Shown piece after piece: positions 63,900-64,000 of a stretch of 64,000 bases of DNA. This DNA comes from Xenorhabdus vietnamensis. Lineage in GTDB: Bacteria > Pseudomonadota > Gammaproteobacteria > Enterobacterales > Enterobacteriaceae. Position 1 is the stretch's first letter, and each line of letters begins with the position of its first letter. Where the stretch lies: contig NZ_MUBJ01000003.1 in assembly GCF_002127535.1 (NCBI RefSeq), forward strand, positions 98,201 to 162,200, read 5' to 3'. The notes beneath the pieces are model-generated. The model was not told where the DNA came from. It was given only the letters and a program-made list of their open reading frames with translations, and made no database searches. Position numbers and translations under genes: made by a program.

Positions 63900-64000
63900 A
63901 AGATATCTCCAATGAATAAGGGTCGTTTTCTTAAGTCTAACAATGGATAATACGCACATTTCGCCGGAAGTGGTATCTGGTGAACTGAAAAACGGGGAAA

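Noticed and set aside
63943..64000. Open frame starting [18 protein letters not shown] at the right edge
   Set aside because: It is divergent from plsY where folB might be expected, but does not match the FolB N-terminus, and only 58 bases are visible. Too little to call.

Overview
The window reads as chromosomal DNA of an enterobacterium in the Morganellaceae, most likely Xenorhabdus or Photorhabdus. Housekeeping proteins align over their full length with remembered E. coli proteins, and gene order is largely E. coli-like (murA-degS-degQ-zapG-zapE-rplM-rpsI-sspAB; gltBD/arcB/elbB/mtgA; dolP-diaA-yraN-lpoA/rsmI/rnpB; yhaKJ-yqjFKEDA-sstT; rpsU-dnaG-rpoD/tsaD/plsY). Intergenic DNA is AT-rich, and a short inverted-repeat element of the caagttgc...gcaacttg type is scattered through it. 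Genus assignment is inference from style and memory, not from a search.

Layout. 1-8 kb: the murA 3' end, two periplasmic DegS/DegQ proteases, cell-division proteins ZapG and ZapE, ribosomal proteins L13/S9 and the stringent starvation proteins. 8-20 kb: an orphan secreted protein, glutamate synthase (gltBD), then arcB with the convergent small RNA gene arcZ at its 3' end, elbB and mtgA. 20-25 kb: envelope genes dolP, diaA, yraN, lpoA, divergent rsmI, and the RNase P RNA gene with its promoter and terminator. 25-37 kb: yhaK/yhaJ, the yqj membrane-protein group, sstT, fadH, two acetyltransferases, a VirK/YbjX-family gene and a YcaD-like transporter.

37.7-54.8 kb is accessory DNA between the transporter gene and tRNA-Ile2(CAU). 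It holds an Ogr/Delta-type phage activator, a gene whose product resembles the Rhodococcus virulence-associated VapA family, and a compact contractile-tail cluster (39.5-52.1 kb): tail completion, sheath, tube, tail chaperones with a programmed -1 frameshift, tape measure, baseplate, fibre, fibre chaperone, and a fused hub-spike protein with an HxH apex. No capsid, portal, terminase, integrase, replication or lysis gene was seen, so the cluster looks like an R-type tailocin or a domesticated tail. It is followed by a decayed zone with an internally deleted IS3-family element, a glycosyltransferase fragment, an intact cupin gene, an IS5-like transposase fragment and a frameshifted gene.

54.8-64 kb returns to core genome: tRNA-Ile2, an acetyltransferase, rpoD-dnaG-rpsU (macromolecular synthesis operon, minus strand), tsaD, a zinc alcohol dehydrogenase and plsY.

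The most noteworthy items are the VapA-like gene lying between the phage activator and the tail genes, the tail-only cluster itself with its A_AAA_AAC frameshift site and downstream stem, the VgrG-like hub-spike fusion, a 20-bp perfect inverted repeat in front of the tail genes, and several unexplained repeat structures.
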